Source: Mantis religiosa (taxonomy: Eukaryota > Arthropoda > Insecta > Mantodea > Mantidae). Taken from it: a DNA stretch of 64,000 nt. Below, piece by piece: positions 20,956 through 33,460 of this stretch. Both the position numbers and the translations under genes were made by a program. Where the stretch lies: positions 106,304,090-106,368,089 of the forward strand of contig CM060958.1 of assembly GCA_030765055.1 (NCBI GenBank), in the 5' to 3' direction. Each line of letters starts with the position of its first letter. Position 1 is the stretch's first letter. The notes beneath the pieces were generated by a model. It did no database searches. It was given only the letters and a program-made list of their open reading frames with translations, and was not told the origin of the DNA.

Positions 20956-22180
20956 TGAGGGTGGTCTGAAAAGTTTCCACCCTCAACATGAAGATGGCAG
21001 CATTTGTAAGTAAAAATTAGAGTATTTCGTTGTTCAACTGTTGAGTTACTCACCAAAGTTTCAGCCATTTTGGTCCTTCAGTTGTTATGCAACAGTCGTT
21101 TGAGTGAGCTGATGCGAGTGTTTTTATGAAAATGGACAAAATTGAGTATCGAGCTGTCATTAAATATTTGTTTTTGACAGGCCTAGGTAAATCATAGATG
21201 AGCTGGATTCTGTGTATGGGACTCTGCACCATCATTCACCACAGTGAAATTTTAGGTAGCACTATTTAAACGTGGCTATAAGAGTTTGGGAGACGATGAA
21301 CGTACGGGACCTTCAGAAACAGCAACTGCCGACGAAAACATCACCAAAGTTCATCATATGGTACTACACGATAACCAAATTAAATTGATAGAGATAGCAG
21401 AGACTATGAACAAGTCAAAAGAACCCGTTAGTCATATTAAATCAACATTTAGACATGAGAAATCTGTCCGCGAGTTGGGTGCCGCGTTTGTTCACGTTAG
21501 ACCAAACACGTGTTCGAATGAACATTTCCAAAGCTCTGTTGGCACAGTTTAGGCGTAGTAAATCCGAGTTTTGGCACCGAATAATTACTGCAGATGAAAC
21601 TTGGATACACCATTATTCGCCCGAAACAAAAATACCGTCCAAACGGTGGACTGCAAAGGGGAAACTGGCTGGGAAAGTGATGCCGACTGTTTTTGGGATA
21701 CTCATGGAGTTACTTTAATCGATCATCAAAAAGAAAGAACCATTTCAGGAGCATACTACGCGTCATTACTTGACAGGCTGAAGGCAGAACTTGCGGAAAA
21801 ACGGCCACATTTGCAGAAAAAGAAAGTTTTGTTTCATTAAGACAACGTACCGTCTCACACCTCAGCGGTTGCAATGGCGAAAATCCACGGATTAAGATTT
21901 GAACGGCTTGACTCACCAGATCTAGCCTCAAGTGACTTCTTTTTGTTCCCTCATCTTGCAATTGCGCTCGGAGGACAGCGATTTTCGTCAAATGAAGAGG
22001 CAATCCCCATCTTGAAGAATTGTTTTGCAGAGAAAATTGCCGAGTACTATTTGGACGGGCTATATAGATTGGAGCATCGCTGGGAGAAGGAGAATATGAT
22101 GAAAAATAAAAAATTAAATAAAAAATTCTGAAAAAATGACTGGTATGTTTATTAGGTCGGAAACTTTTCAGACCAACTAT
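20956..22180 (+). mobile_element. Mariner family M2, near full length
   Basis: Left end GTGGTCTGAAAAGTTTCC and right end complement TTGGTCTGAAAAGTTTCCGA form the terminal inverted repeats. Length of about 1.23 kb fits mariner. Family members at 43241, 57669 and 60070 share the same ends and the downstream TCAACATGAAGATGGCAG. TA duplication is eroded. Confidence 0.9.
21126..22131 (+). pseudogene. Mariner M2 transposase
   Basis: From MKMDKIEYRAVIKYLFLTG the protein runs through the helix-turn-helix domains, VRELGAAFVHVRP (degenerate WVPRLLT linker), TADETWIHHYSPETK (first Asp), HDN-region DNVPSHTSAVAMAKIHGL (second Asp; the preceding residue is a stop at 21838-21840) and SPDLASSDFFLFP (third Asp, DD34D). 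It ends near RWEKE. At least three frameshifts and two stops are present, so it is inactive although all three catalytic Asp codons survive. Confidence 0.9.
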
Positions 22181-23503
22181 TATTTGTACCGATATCACAC
22201 TCATCCTAATATGAAATAACTTTTTGATCATCTCCCCCTGAACCAAAACATCGCGAGAATAACTTGCCATGTTCAGTTTTACAAGTTATTAACATAACTG
22301 AACGGTGAAGGTTAGAAACACCGCCCTTCAAACAATAAAATATTCCTTTTAATGACCAAGAAGCGCACCGTTAGAAAGAAAAGGGTTTCCTCTTTGCATT
22401 ATCATAAAAGATACCTCTATAGAATGTTTCAAAAATGTGTTTACAATCTCGCAAACAATGTGACGAATAGGTCCCCGATGGCATATTTCGCTCAGTGTAG
22501 CACAGTCGATTATATCGACGTCGGCATTTTGGGTCATAAACTCTCATAAGAGGCACAGTAGCAAGAGGTTTAAAATCTAGGAATAACTTAAAATTGTAGC
22601 CACTCACTAATGTGGATTTAAGCCAAAAGCCGAGATTTGCATAATTTGGCACGAAGTATGGCTGCGAGTTGAGAAGAATATTACGTCGTCTCATCACATA
22701 ATTTGTACATAAACCTCCCCTATCTAGATCAAGAGAGCCTCTTCAACTTAGCACTCACGAGACTGTCTTATATCGCTGAAATCCTGAAGCTATGAAATCC
22801 TTGCAAAGTAAATATACTTTAAACAAGTGCATGAAGATCCCAAATGCTCGTAAAGTAAGTTTAGGTTCAGTGTAATAAGACCCTGGCTCCTAACCTTAGC
22901 CAGGCTGGCCCTAAACTAAATGGCTTCACTAGTAGCCCATTACTCGACTTCCAAGTTGTTTAGTGTATCCGTGGACCTTCTGGCTGTTATTGAATACCTC
23001 TACTTCTGAGCCATCCAACCCTCTACTAACACCAAACTTTGTAATACACGTTTCTACATTGATCAACGATTTAAGTAGTTCAAAAGGTTCTGCGGAGTAA
23101 TTTGTGTCATGAAAAAATATGCACTTCGTTCCTTTAGAAGTTTACGGGAGCGTGTCGTAAAAATGCGTTATAGGTAATAAAGATAAGGAGCAATTATGTA
23201 TGTTTATGACTGAAGTAATAGGAGCGTAAAACAGTCTTAATTGTCTTTTATTACCACAATCTCATCTATTGTTCCTTCTGAACAGTTACCATTATTTGGG
23301 CAACAGGCGGTATCCTTAGAGATCTTTTTCCTCTGCTCGTAAATTAGCATTCTACTGTTCAACGCTTAAAAGATAAAAGCACAGACACTAGAGAACAAAA
23401 AACGTTGCAGATCTTTCCAAAAGACATTCTTCGAAAGGCCTTATCTCCTTACTGTACTACAGTAAAACACCTCTAAAACGGAACGCAACTGTTCAGACAT
23501 TCA
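22181..23503. other. No gene or repeat recognised
   Basis: A 108-codon minus-strand frame at 22371-22697 has no recognisable motif. The remainder is AT-rich with short frames. Confidence 0.4.
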
Positions 23504-23552
23504 CGAAGCGTGTCCGTAAAATAAGGTGTCCAAGGCGCTGGAGCAGTGAGGA

Positions 23553-23790
23553 TGCCCGCCTTGGTTGCGTGGTGGTAGCATGTCTGCCTCACGTTCAAGA
23601 GGTCCCGAGTTCGAATCTCGGTCAGGGTGAGTTACCTGGATAAAGTTTCTCCCGGGGTTTTCCCTTATCCTGTAAGACAAATGTCGGGTAACTCTAAGCT
23701 CCATGGATCCCGGACTCATTTGAGCATCTTTCATCCATTCCATTCATCGTCCGATATGACTTAGCGTTGGAGGACGTCAATTAAAAAAAA
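23553..23790 (+). repeat. SINE-A copy with perfect 10-bp target duplication
   Basis: A 238-bp copy flanked by GCAGTGAGGA at 23543-23552 and 23791-23800. Head, B box (GAGTTCGAATCTC), body and poly(A) tail are all intact. It lies in the 5' untranslated part of the M3 mariner, so it postdates that insertion. Confidence 0.97.
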
Positions 23791-23891
23791 GCAGTGAGGA
23801 ACGCTATTACGCGAGATCTGGCAACACTGGCATGTAGCTTGGTTTCCCCCCTTGAAATTCCCACACAACGAACCCGTTACAACCATTAGTC

Positions 23892-24540
23892 TTGGCTGGG
23901 CAGCCGTTTGCGATGGAGCTTCCTATCACTTCCGCCACCAAGTGCGAGATACGTGCAGTGATCCGTTTTTTGAGTGCCAATGGCACTGAAATTCATCGTC
24001 AGTTATGCGAAGTCTATGGGCCACAGTGTATGGACGTCAAAAACGTGCGAAAGTGGGTGAGAGATTTCAAAGACGGACGTACAGGCGTCCATGCCGAACA
24101 GCGTTCTGGTCGGCTTTCGGTTTTAGCCGATACAATTGCAAAAGTGGAGCAAGAAGTGCTTAAAGATCGGCGTGTGACAGTTCGCGAGCTGTGAGAACTT
24201 ATCCCTGAAGTCAGCAAGACTACGACTGACAAGCTTTTGACCGAACATTTGCATCATCACATACTGCACATGCAATGGCTGATCTCCTAGTCCAGATCGG
24301 ATGGGACATCCTCACCCATTCCCCCTACAGTCATGACTTAGCACCTAATGATTATCATCTGTTTCCTGAGTTGAAGTCACAACTGCGTGGAACACATTTC
24401 CAGACCGACGACGATTTGAAAAGCGAGGTTGAGCGCTACCTGCGCAACTTGGCGGGAGAGTACTATGACAAGGGTATACAAAACCTGCCACTGCGCATGT
24501 AAAAGTTAATCGAGCGCAATGGTGATTACGTTGAAAAATA
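23892..24540 (+). pseudogene. Mariner M3 transposase with internal deletion
   Basis: The first 100 codons are open: MELPITSATKCEIRAVIRFL, DVKNVRKWVRDFKDGRT, EQRSGRLSV and VEQEVLKDRRVTVREL form both N-terminal helix-turn-helix units. A stop follows and, near LTEHLHHH, a deletion joins directly to the third-Asp region, HSPYSHDLAPNDYHLFPELK (SPD changed to SHD). The tail ends NGDYVEKY. The first and second catalytic Asp are deleted. Confidence 0.92.
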
Positions 24541-24640
24541 TCTGAAAGTTGCGACTTTCATTCAGTGTAACATTCATTGACAATAAACATGTTTTCTATA
24601 TTAAATAAAATTGCAGACCTTATTTTACGGACACGCCTCG

Positions 24641-24975
24641 TCGTATTTTCCGTTTATACAGGTTCCGGTTTCACAGAGATTTGTGGTTGAATACAAAAAA
24701 TTACAGAAGCTATAGACGCACAGGCTCACAGTGAAAGAATAGTACAGCATTAAGTTTAATAGAGGAGTTCTTTGCTTTTTTTCAGAACTGAACATGTCTG
24801 AACACTGAAAATGAGTTAGGAATAGGATTCTGTTAAGATTCTTGGTTGTAATATGATGCTACTTGTATTTTCTACCAAATCTGAACATGTAATGTCTAAA
24901 TATGTATTTAAAGTTCTATTCTTACATCAAAACTTAATAAGTTCATTTTGTTACAAAAACATAACATTTCCAGTA
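24641..24975. other. No gene or repeat recognised
   Basis: AT-rich sequence between two transposons. Confidence 0.5.
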
Positions 24976-25692
24976 TATTTTAGTTAATTGATGGAAATGA
25001 ATCATTTCTTCACACTAGCCGTGTAAAGGCTACGATATTTGATAGATAGTCAACATGAAAAATTCAATGCCATGTCCGGGATTTGAACCACGGATCTCCT
25101 GGCTTTAGTTCAGCCACTCTAACCCATTGAGAGCACGCTTCGGTAGCGTGGTGGTAGCGTGTCTGTCTCAGGTTTAAGAGGTCCCGAGTTCGAATCTCGG
25201 TTAGGGTGAGTTACTTGGATAAGGTTTTTTCCTGAGTTTTCCCTTATCCTGAAAAACGAATGTCGGGTAACTCTAAGCTCTATGGACCTGGGCTTATTTC
25301 AGCATCATTTCACCCATTCCATTCAGCGTCCGATATGACTTAACGTTAGAGGACGTAAATTACAAAAGCTAAAAAACAAACAAAAAAAAAACATTGAGCT
25401 ACCATGGGCGACCTTCCGTCATGACATTAAATTCTCCATTTGACTCATATCTCCTCTGTAGACCACTAGGGGCTCTCGCATCCGAAATGCACCATTTGTT
25501 GTGACATACTATTATAAGTACTTGAGTCCCAGGCTTCATCATTTAACTCTTTTTTATTTTATTTAATTGATGGAGATGCGTGGTTCAAATCCCGACCATG
25601 GCATTGAATTTTTTATTTTGACTCTATATATAAAAAATCTTAGCTTATACACGGTGGTGTGAAGAAATGATTAATTTCCATCAATTAACTCT
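24976..25692. repeat. Palindromic family B element, interrupted by SINE-A
   Basis: Outer ends are inverted copies of each other: TTAATTGATGGAAAT..CATTTCTTCACAC at the left and the complement of GTGTGAAGAAATGATTAATT at the right. Inside each lies a tRNA-like arm (left on the minus strand, right truncated on the plus strand: GTGGTTCAAATCCCG). The centre (about 25440-25560) carries GGGGCTCTCGCATCC and GTACTTGAGTC, the complement of the loop in the 28271-28700 element. A SINE-A splits the left tRNA-like arm at 25132. Confidence 0.8.
25132..25391 (+). repeat. SINE-A copy nested in a B arm
   Basis: A full copy (head CTTCGGTAGCGTGGTGGTAG, B box GAGTTCGAATCTC, end AACGTTAGAGGACGTAAATT, A-rich tail) between CATTGAG at 25125-25131 and CATTGAG at 25392-25398. 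The interrupted sequence resumes as CATTGAGCTACCATGG, the tRNA-like arm. Confidence 0.93.
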
Positions 25693-26700
25693 CCAGGATA
25701 TCGGAATATAAAGGGCCAATTTCAGGAAGATTTTACTGTATATTAATTCCAATTTATGTAATTTAACATGATAGTGCGACTAAGTTTGATGGAAGTTTTG
25801 CTTTACGTTTATTTTCCTCGTTTGAATACAGCAAATTGAATCCGTTTCCCAAGATATTTCATTAAAATAACAGAAAAATTCATAAGTTTCTACCATGTTT
25901 ACCTGATAGATTACTGGTGCGTAATGACCTTCATTAACGAGCGCTACATTCGCTTGTTATCTTGTTTACTATAAGACCGTACTTGGCGTACAGTGACAAA
26001 ACTAAAATAGAGAACTTGAGAGTTGTGTGTCTGATATGAAAGGCTAGTCACATATTACACACAAATGTAAATTACCATTGGAGCCACTTGATACAAATAG
26101 ATTTTTACTCCCTGTTTTTTCTCCATGGTACAATATTCATTCACGTTATATATGATTTCTCGCACACGTTGTGATTGCATCTGAACAGTGTGCATATACA
26201 CTGCCTCGTCGTGCACAGTCCACCCAACACAAAAAGGCAACATAGGTTCATGTAAAGTACACAGTATTGTCACATAATACGAGTGTTGTCACCCATACAC
26301 AATACCTATCACTGCAGTTGCTCAGATATGGCAGCAGGGGGGACTCATATGACTCTCATACACTCATTTCGTAGTAAACAGATGCACTACCACAGCAGAT
26401 AAACAGTTCAAATTCCTCCCCCTCTTCATACCCCGTTTGCCTTCATATGGTGGATAAGTAGTACAGTGCGGACGATGGTTCTGTGCCGGTGGAGACCATA
26501 TGCTCAGTCGTTTAGAATGCAGTTGTTGAGCTTAAACTTTCGGTCATGCGCAGTACACTGAAATGGCCAGTATCGTGGAGAGGTTTGACCGGGTAACTTC
26601 TACGTCACGTTACGCTTTTAAAGTTTCATAAACTGTGATTATTAATCGCACTAGTGATTAGCGTATTGTCTGTGTGTATGTGTGTGCTTTTATATATGTT
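25693..26700. other. No gene or repeat recognised
   Basis: Short frames only. The right end probably is the 5' flank of the transposase relic that follows. Confidence 0.4.
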
Positions 26701-26715
26701 ATTATTTAGATTAAA

Positions 26716-27375
26716 ATGCCTCTAATTCAAAGCCAATTTGGTGGAAAACACTTCACAGCCAAACCCCGAAGTGATTAATAAGGTCAATCTATTCTGAAAC
26801 GAGAAGCAGTTGCTAATAAAATAATGCTAATAAAATAATGCTAATAAAATGAAAGGGAGGATGAGTGCAGCAACAATAGTATATGAGAGAAAATTTCGTA
26901 AAATAATTAAAGAAGGGCAGAAATGTGAGGCACAAGTGACCTCCTTTGAAACATCTGGAAAGTACATCGTGTACTACAACACACTGGCATTGATGACTTT
27001 GATAGGTATGTAATTCGCCAAATAATTTATAATTTGTATATTCAGGAGAAAACTGAGCCCAGTCAAAATTTGGGACTCCAGAAACATCAAGATTCCATTA
27101 ACTTTAAAGGGGGAAGCACTAGTTTAAAGACTATATTATGTGGCATAGGTGTCATGTGGATGAAAACAAAGAACAACAGGGTCTTTTTATAGGAAAGGTA
27201 TATGAGAAATTGGCGCGTGTCATATTCACGTTCCATAAAAAGGCTGAGACAAAGGAAGGTCGGTTATCTATGAAGATGAAACCTATCTTCATACGAGAAT
27301 CGGCTAACTCACTTTCATGCACTACTAACCACAAAGGCATCACCCCAGATACTTATTTTCCCGTAAATTAAAGCA
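26716..27375 (+). pseudogene. DDE transposase N-terminal half (family T)
   Basis: ATG at 26716 is followed by a broken HTH region (YERKFRKIIKEGQK), then DDFDRYVIRQIIYNLY, a NFKGGSTSLKTIL stretch and a YEKLARVIFTFHKKAETKEG segment. This order is that of a widespread arthropod transposase group with a DDE_3-like catalytic domain. The first catalytic Asp region (YxDETxIH in relatives) is degraded to IFIRESANS. The rest of the protein is missing. Other pieces of this group are at 41735-42015 and 47140-47532. Confidence 0.62.
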
Positions 27376-27958
27376 TTTGTGAAAGCAAAGAAGTAAAACA
27401 GTAAAGAAGTGGCTACGATAAGGAAGTGCTCACATATCTTAAAGGAACGCGTTTTAGTATAGACGAGTTGCATTGCTGCATTGTCTTCCTTCTTTTAGCG
27501 CTAGCAGAAGATGCAAATGACTCTTGGTCATAGACTTTCTCCAATACGCGAAGAAAGTAGGTTACCGGCACAAAACTATCGTCGCTACACATTCCTTCCT
27601 ATACGCATCTGCACTTTCCCATGTAGTAGGGTGTACATTTGCTACAGGACATATACAATCCACCCCACGAGAGGACAAAATAAAAAACTATGTGTAGTGT
27701 ACATTTTAACCACATTGGCCACAGATGTAGGTAATAAATTTTCAACTGAGCTCAGGGTCCATACAGTTGAAAGGATATAACAAGGGGGAAAAATCGAAAA
27801 TATTCACATTTTGCAGGTCAATGCAGCTATAACTCCAAATACCATTCCCCAAACACGGAATTTCAGAATTATTTGTAGTTATTTTTACTATAGCTTTAAG
27901 TTCTGATACTGTAAGGGTAATTTAATATGTCTAGATTCACCTGAACATGTTATTTTTT
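27376..27958. other. No gene recognised; intron-like 3' edge
   Basis: The sequence ends in GTTATTTTTTAG immediately before the coding-like relic at 27959, resembling a 3' splice site. An 89-codon frame at 27511-27780 has no recognisable motif. Confidence 0.3.
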
Positions 27959-29165
27959 AGTGTGATAAATGTAGTGAAGTAGTCGAAGATGATCGAAGGA
28001 AGCTTCAAGGAAAATGCTTATGAAACACCTTAAGGGAACCAGAAGATTGTGACCAATTAGAAAATATGTCTCAGATAATATCCGCTAAGGCATTAGAGGA
28101 ATATATCACCTGCGACAAATTAATTCAAGAAAGAAACACAGCAACATCGCAACCTGCGAGAAAGGAATATTATGTAAGAGATCGTCGGAGGGAAATATTA
28201 GGATCAAGAGGACTTGAAGAGGCAGATTATCAGACTTGAGATGACCTAACTTAAAACACCGCACCGATGATAGATTGTCAACTTTAAAAATTCAGTATCA
28301 TGGCCAGGATTTGAAGCACGGAATCCCTGGTTTCCATCCAGTCACTCTTACCCTTTGAGCTACCATGGCCAAGTTGCCGTCATGACATTAAATTCTCCAA
28401 TTGACGCATATTTCTCCGCTATAGTTAGATGATGAAGCCCGACTCAAGTACTTAGGATAGTAAGTCGCCACAAACGGTGTATCCCGGATGCGAGAGCCCC
28501 CCAGTGCTTTACCGGGAAATTATATGAGTCAATTGGAAAATTTAATGTCATGGCTCAAAGGGTAAGATCCACTGGATGGAAACCAGAAGATCCGTGGTTC
28601 AAATTCCGGCTATGGCATTGAATTTTTCATGTTGACTCAAATTATCCAAAACCTTAGCTTATATACAGCTAGTGAGAAGAAATGATTAATCTCCATCAAT
28701 TAACTTAAATAACCAGACCGATGAATAAAAGACGCCAGTTATATGGATATCGGAAGTAAAAGCAGAAGCCAAGGAAAGAAGGAGAACCCCAGAAGAACCA
28801 GTGGAGGTATGTGGTGAGAATCAGAGCGGACAGATACAAATGATTATGACGAACCAGCTACATCTACTGATGCCACTCCCTTTAGAAGATGGACACCAGT
28901 AGGAAGAAACTGGATACCAATTGCAGAAGAGGAAATTTTAAAATTCTAGGAAACAGTCTCGTAATTTGTTACAGCAATTAAAGCTGTAGTAAACATGTAG
29001 ATTTGAATTATGTTGTTGGTGTAAAAGTAAAGTAGAAGAAATTCTGTTATTACATAGACTAGATGAGTAGATTTTAGTTCGTTTGTTAAGGTAGCAAGTA
29101 GATTATATTGCAAAATTTGTAAACTGCTTTATATAATTTAATTTAAAGTTGAATAAAGATAAATA
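27959..29165 (+). pseudogene. Unidentified coding-like relic split by a B palindrome
   Basis: From 27961 one frame reads CDKCSEVVEDDRRKLQGKCL, hits a single TGA at about 28021, then stays open to 28240 (LENMSQIISAKALEEYITCD and LGSRGLEEADYQT). A B palindrome (28271-28700) interrupts, and shorter readable pieces such as FRRWTPVGRNWIPIAEEEIL follow before GAATAAAG at about 29151, a possible polyadenylation signal. The TTTTTTAG before it would be an acceptor. I do not recognise the protein; it could be a terminal exon of a dead host gene or a transposon remnant. Confidence 0.35.
28271..28700. repeat. Palindromic family B element
   Basis: Two tRNA-like arms in inverted orientation, 5' sides inward: minus-strand arm 28290-28410 (complement GCCATGGTAGCTCAAAGGG) and plus-strand arm 28530-28640 (GATCCGTGGTTCAAATTCCG). 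The arms extend to inverted AATTGACTCATAT-type sequence around a roughly 90-base loop containing GACTCAAGTACTTA and GGATGCGAGAGCCCC. Imperfect 24-bp direct repeats (20 of 24 matching) flank it at 28247-28270 and 28701-28724. Confidence 0.85.
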
Positions 29166-29627
29166 TAAAGACTTTTTGTAGATGCTAGAAACTGGGCTAT
29201 TAGATATGCACATTTTATTTTATAAGTACAATTTAATTACAACTGTGCCAAAAAGTAGTTTGAGAACCACCACAAACAGCAGACAACGACGGCAAAAGAT
29301 AATACGAAAGCAAGGTTAACAAGGATCTAACGACTACCTCACATCACCAATTATTGTATAGCGTCTCTCCCAGCAACTTGCAGTTCTACTCTAATGGTCT
29401 GATATCTACGGGTAAAAACTGTCTCTTCTCTCTGGCGCAGGATTAGAACTAAGTTCAAAGGCAAACTCTTTTGAGCCAAATAATGTCTCAGAAAAAAACC
29501 AACCACTCAGTGGAATCCAAACGACTAAAAAGGAAAGATTTTCACATGAGTTTCTCTACTCGCTCGTGTACAAATTATTCTATATCTACTTTATCTACTT
29601 TACGTTAATTTAAAAATCCGTACGAAT
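29166..29627. other. No gene or repeat recognised
   Basis: AT-rich sequence with short frames only. Confidence 0.5.
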
Positions 29628-29629
29628 CG

Positions 29630-29637
<8 letters not shown>

Positions 29638-29663
<26 letters not shown>

Positions 29664-29896
29664 TTGTAATTTACGTCCTCCAACGTTGTCATATCGGACG
29701 ATGAATGGAACGGTGAAATGATGCTCAAATGAGCCCAGGGTCCACGGAGCTTAGAGTTACCCGACATTCGTCTTTTAGGATAAGGGAAAACCCCGGAAAA
29801 CCCCTTATCCAGGTAACTCACCCTGACTGAGATTAGAACTCGGGACCTCTTGAACGTGAAGCAGACATGCTACCATCTATGCTACCGAGGCGGGCA
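29638..29896 (-). repeat. SINE-A copy, minus strand, perfect 10-bp target duplication
   Basis: The plus strand shows the poly(T) tail, TTTACGTCCTCCAACG, then the complement of the body and head ending CTACCGAGGCGGGCA. CGTTTATTAA flanks it at 29628-29637 and 29897-29906. The poly(T) run of about 25 bases suggests a recent insertion. Confidence 0.96.
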
Positions 29897-29906
29897 CGTT
29901 TATTAA

Positions 29907-30330
29907 ATACTTCCTTGTACCACTGGAAAGTACAGTCAGCTTAAACGATAGTCAAATGTTTAATAGATATAGCAGCGCTGTCCTTAGTTTATGGGATGAT
30001 GTAAAACAAAGCACGCAAGTGTGCGTCATCATTGACTGTTTAGCTTTGTAACTCTCTGCGTATGAAAAATATAGTTCGCATATCTTTTGAAACACTTTAT
30101 ATTTAGTGCAAAATATATAAATAACTTCACATTATTACAATTGCAACAGTCAAGCAGTAATTAATTAGTATTTTAGATGAGGTACGTAAGCGAAATTTGC
30201 ATGTGTTAATCAGAGTTTAAAAGAGAAGGAAATGAGAGAATCAGCTTAAAACAATACTGTTTCCGTACAATATATAAGACATTTCAGAGGAAAACCCTTA
30301 AAATTCGTAAAAAAACAAATTATATTGAAC
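29907..30330. other. No gene or repeat recognised
   Basis: AT-rich, short frames only. Confidence 0.5.
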
Positions 30331-30334
30331 GTGT

Positions 30335-30565
30335 TTAGCAAGTTGTATGAAAAATACAAGAACAGTGGCCCAAACAAATCCGATAAGTAGGAAGTACCAG
30401 GCAGAAGAAAGCGGGGAAGAGCCAGAAGAACGTTGCACGAGGAAATATATGGTCATATGAAGAAGAGGGACTTGAAAAAGGACAATGGAACGACAGAAAT
30501 CTCTGGAAAGTAGGAACAAAGGGTGAACTGCTGTAAAGTGGAAAACCTATAAATAAATAAATTAA
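30335..30565 (+). mobile_element. LINE 3' terminus fragment
   Basis: With frame changes the plus strand reads KYKNSGPNKSDK, then GRARRTLHEEIYGHMKKRDL, KKGQWNDRNLWKVGT and SGKPINK. That order (GRP/K-rich segment, basic helix, QWNDRxxW, SGKPxNK) is the C-terminal tail of a common group of insect LINE reverse transcriptases. It ends in an AAATAAATAAATT tail. All upstream domains are missing. Confidence 0.65.
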
Positions 30566-32439
<1,874 letters not shown>

Positions 32440-33095
32440 TGTCGCGAGCATTACTGCGGCTTTGCGCACAAAGAGACAGGGCAGCGCGGAGATGAAAGGC
32501 TTGCCGAAACAGATAGATGACTGAAAGGTTCGTGTTTCGTCTGGTAATTTCTAGAACAGTGAATAGAGAACATCCTACAAATGTCTAGTAATACGAGTGA
32601 GCTATATAAAGGAGCCTCTATCGCCAGTTAGTGTCAGAGTTGTAAACAGAGTCGTAATGAGAGAGTGATAATTGCCGTACAGCTGTGTTTTGAAAGTGAA
32701 CTCTTTGCTTGTGGCTGTGGCAGACGACGTTGCAGATTTTAGTTCTGTATGGTACAAATTCTGCTACTGTAAGAGTTGACCCAAGTGTATTTCTACGGTA
32801 GCGTGTTTGCCTCATGTTCAAGAGGTCCCGAGTTCGAATCTCAATCAGGGTGAGTTACGTGGACAAGGATTTTTCCAGGGTTTTCTCTTAACCTGAAAGA
32901 CGAATGTCGGGTAACTCTAAGCTCCAACTCTAAGCTCCATGGATCCTGGACTCATGTGAGCATAATTTCATCCATTCATTCGATATGACTTAACGTTGGA
33001 GGACGTAAATTATATATATATATATATACGGATATAAAGAAAATTTAGAATTTGTGCAAATTCGACTTTTAATTCTACGAACCCACAAAGTCACA
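32440..33095 (+). mobile_element. Solo LTR (family L) with SINE insertion
   Basis: Begins TGTCGCGAGCATTACTGCGG at 32440 and ends ACGAACCCACAAAGTCACA at 33095. A TATA box (CTATATAAAGGAG) lies at about 32602. Without the inserted SINE-A and its duplication it is about 420 bp. The left edge is the (TAA)n array, so any target duplication is obscured. Confidence 0.82.
32799..33026 (+). repeat. SINE-A copy inside an LTR
   Basis: Starts at the TAGCGTGTTTGCCTC part of the head, so about 20 bases of the 5' end are missing. It has an intact B box and a small internal duplication (AACTCTAAGCTCC twice), and ends in a (TA)n tail. TACGG flanks it at 32794-32798 and 33027-33031. Confidence 0.9.
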
Positions 33096-33104
33096 ATATT
33101 AAAT

Positions 33105-33460
33105 CAGCCACGCCATGGCCGAGTGTTTAGACCACTTGACTCTCACCAAGGCGACCCGGGTCCGATGCCAGGCAACCGCATGTGAGATTTGTAGTGAACA
33201 AGACGGCGCTGGGGCGCTTTTGACCGAGACCTGTGGTTTCCCCCGCCATCATTCCACCAATAGCTCCATTATCATATTTCCTTTCATCCACTTCGCCCTC
33301 ATTTCGTCCATTTAATTCCCTCACTCTCATTCCAGGGACAGGACTAAGCATTCATCCCTGGATTTCTCTCTCTCATCCATAGTTGTAACTCCCTCATCCG
33401 ACAAAAGGGGTAGAGGATCATAAATAAACAGGACTCTGTCCTATACAAGGAGAAGAAGGG
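33105..33460 (+). repeat. SINE-D copy (tRNA-derived, Ser/Leu-like head)
   Basis: CGCCATGGCCGAGTGTTTAG is an A box of the long-variable-arm tRNA type and CGGGTCCGATGCCAGG a B box. The GC-rich body follows (CCCCGCCATCATTCC, CTCATTCCAGGGACAGGAC) and the 3' end is AT-rich (GGATCATAAATAAACAGG). Short frames on both strands are by-products. Only one copy occurs in the window, so family status is inferred from the tRNA-like head. Confidence 0.62.

Larger units (their letters stand above)
23504..24640 (+). mobile_element. Mariner family M3, internally deleted, with SINE insertion
   Basis: Terminal inverted repeats of 24 bp match at 23 positions; the shared inner part is GCGTGTCCGTAAAATAAGGT. Excluding the SINE and its duplication, the element is about 0.89 kb, so roughly 0.4 kb of transposase is deleted. 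The TA target bases have mutated on both sides. Confidence 0.93.
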
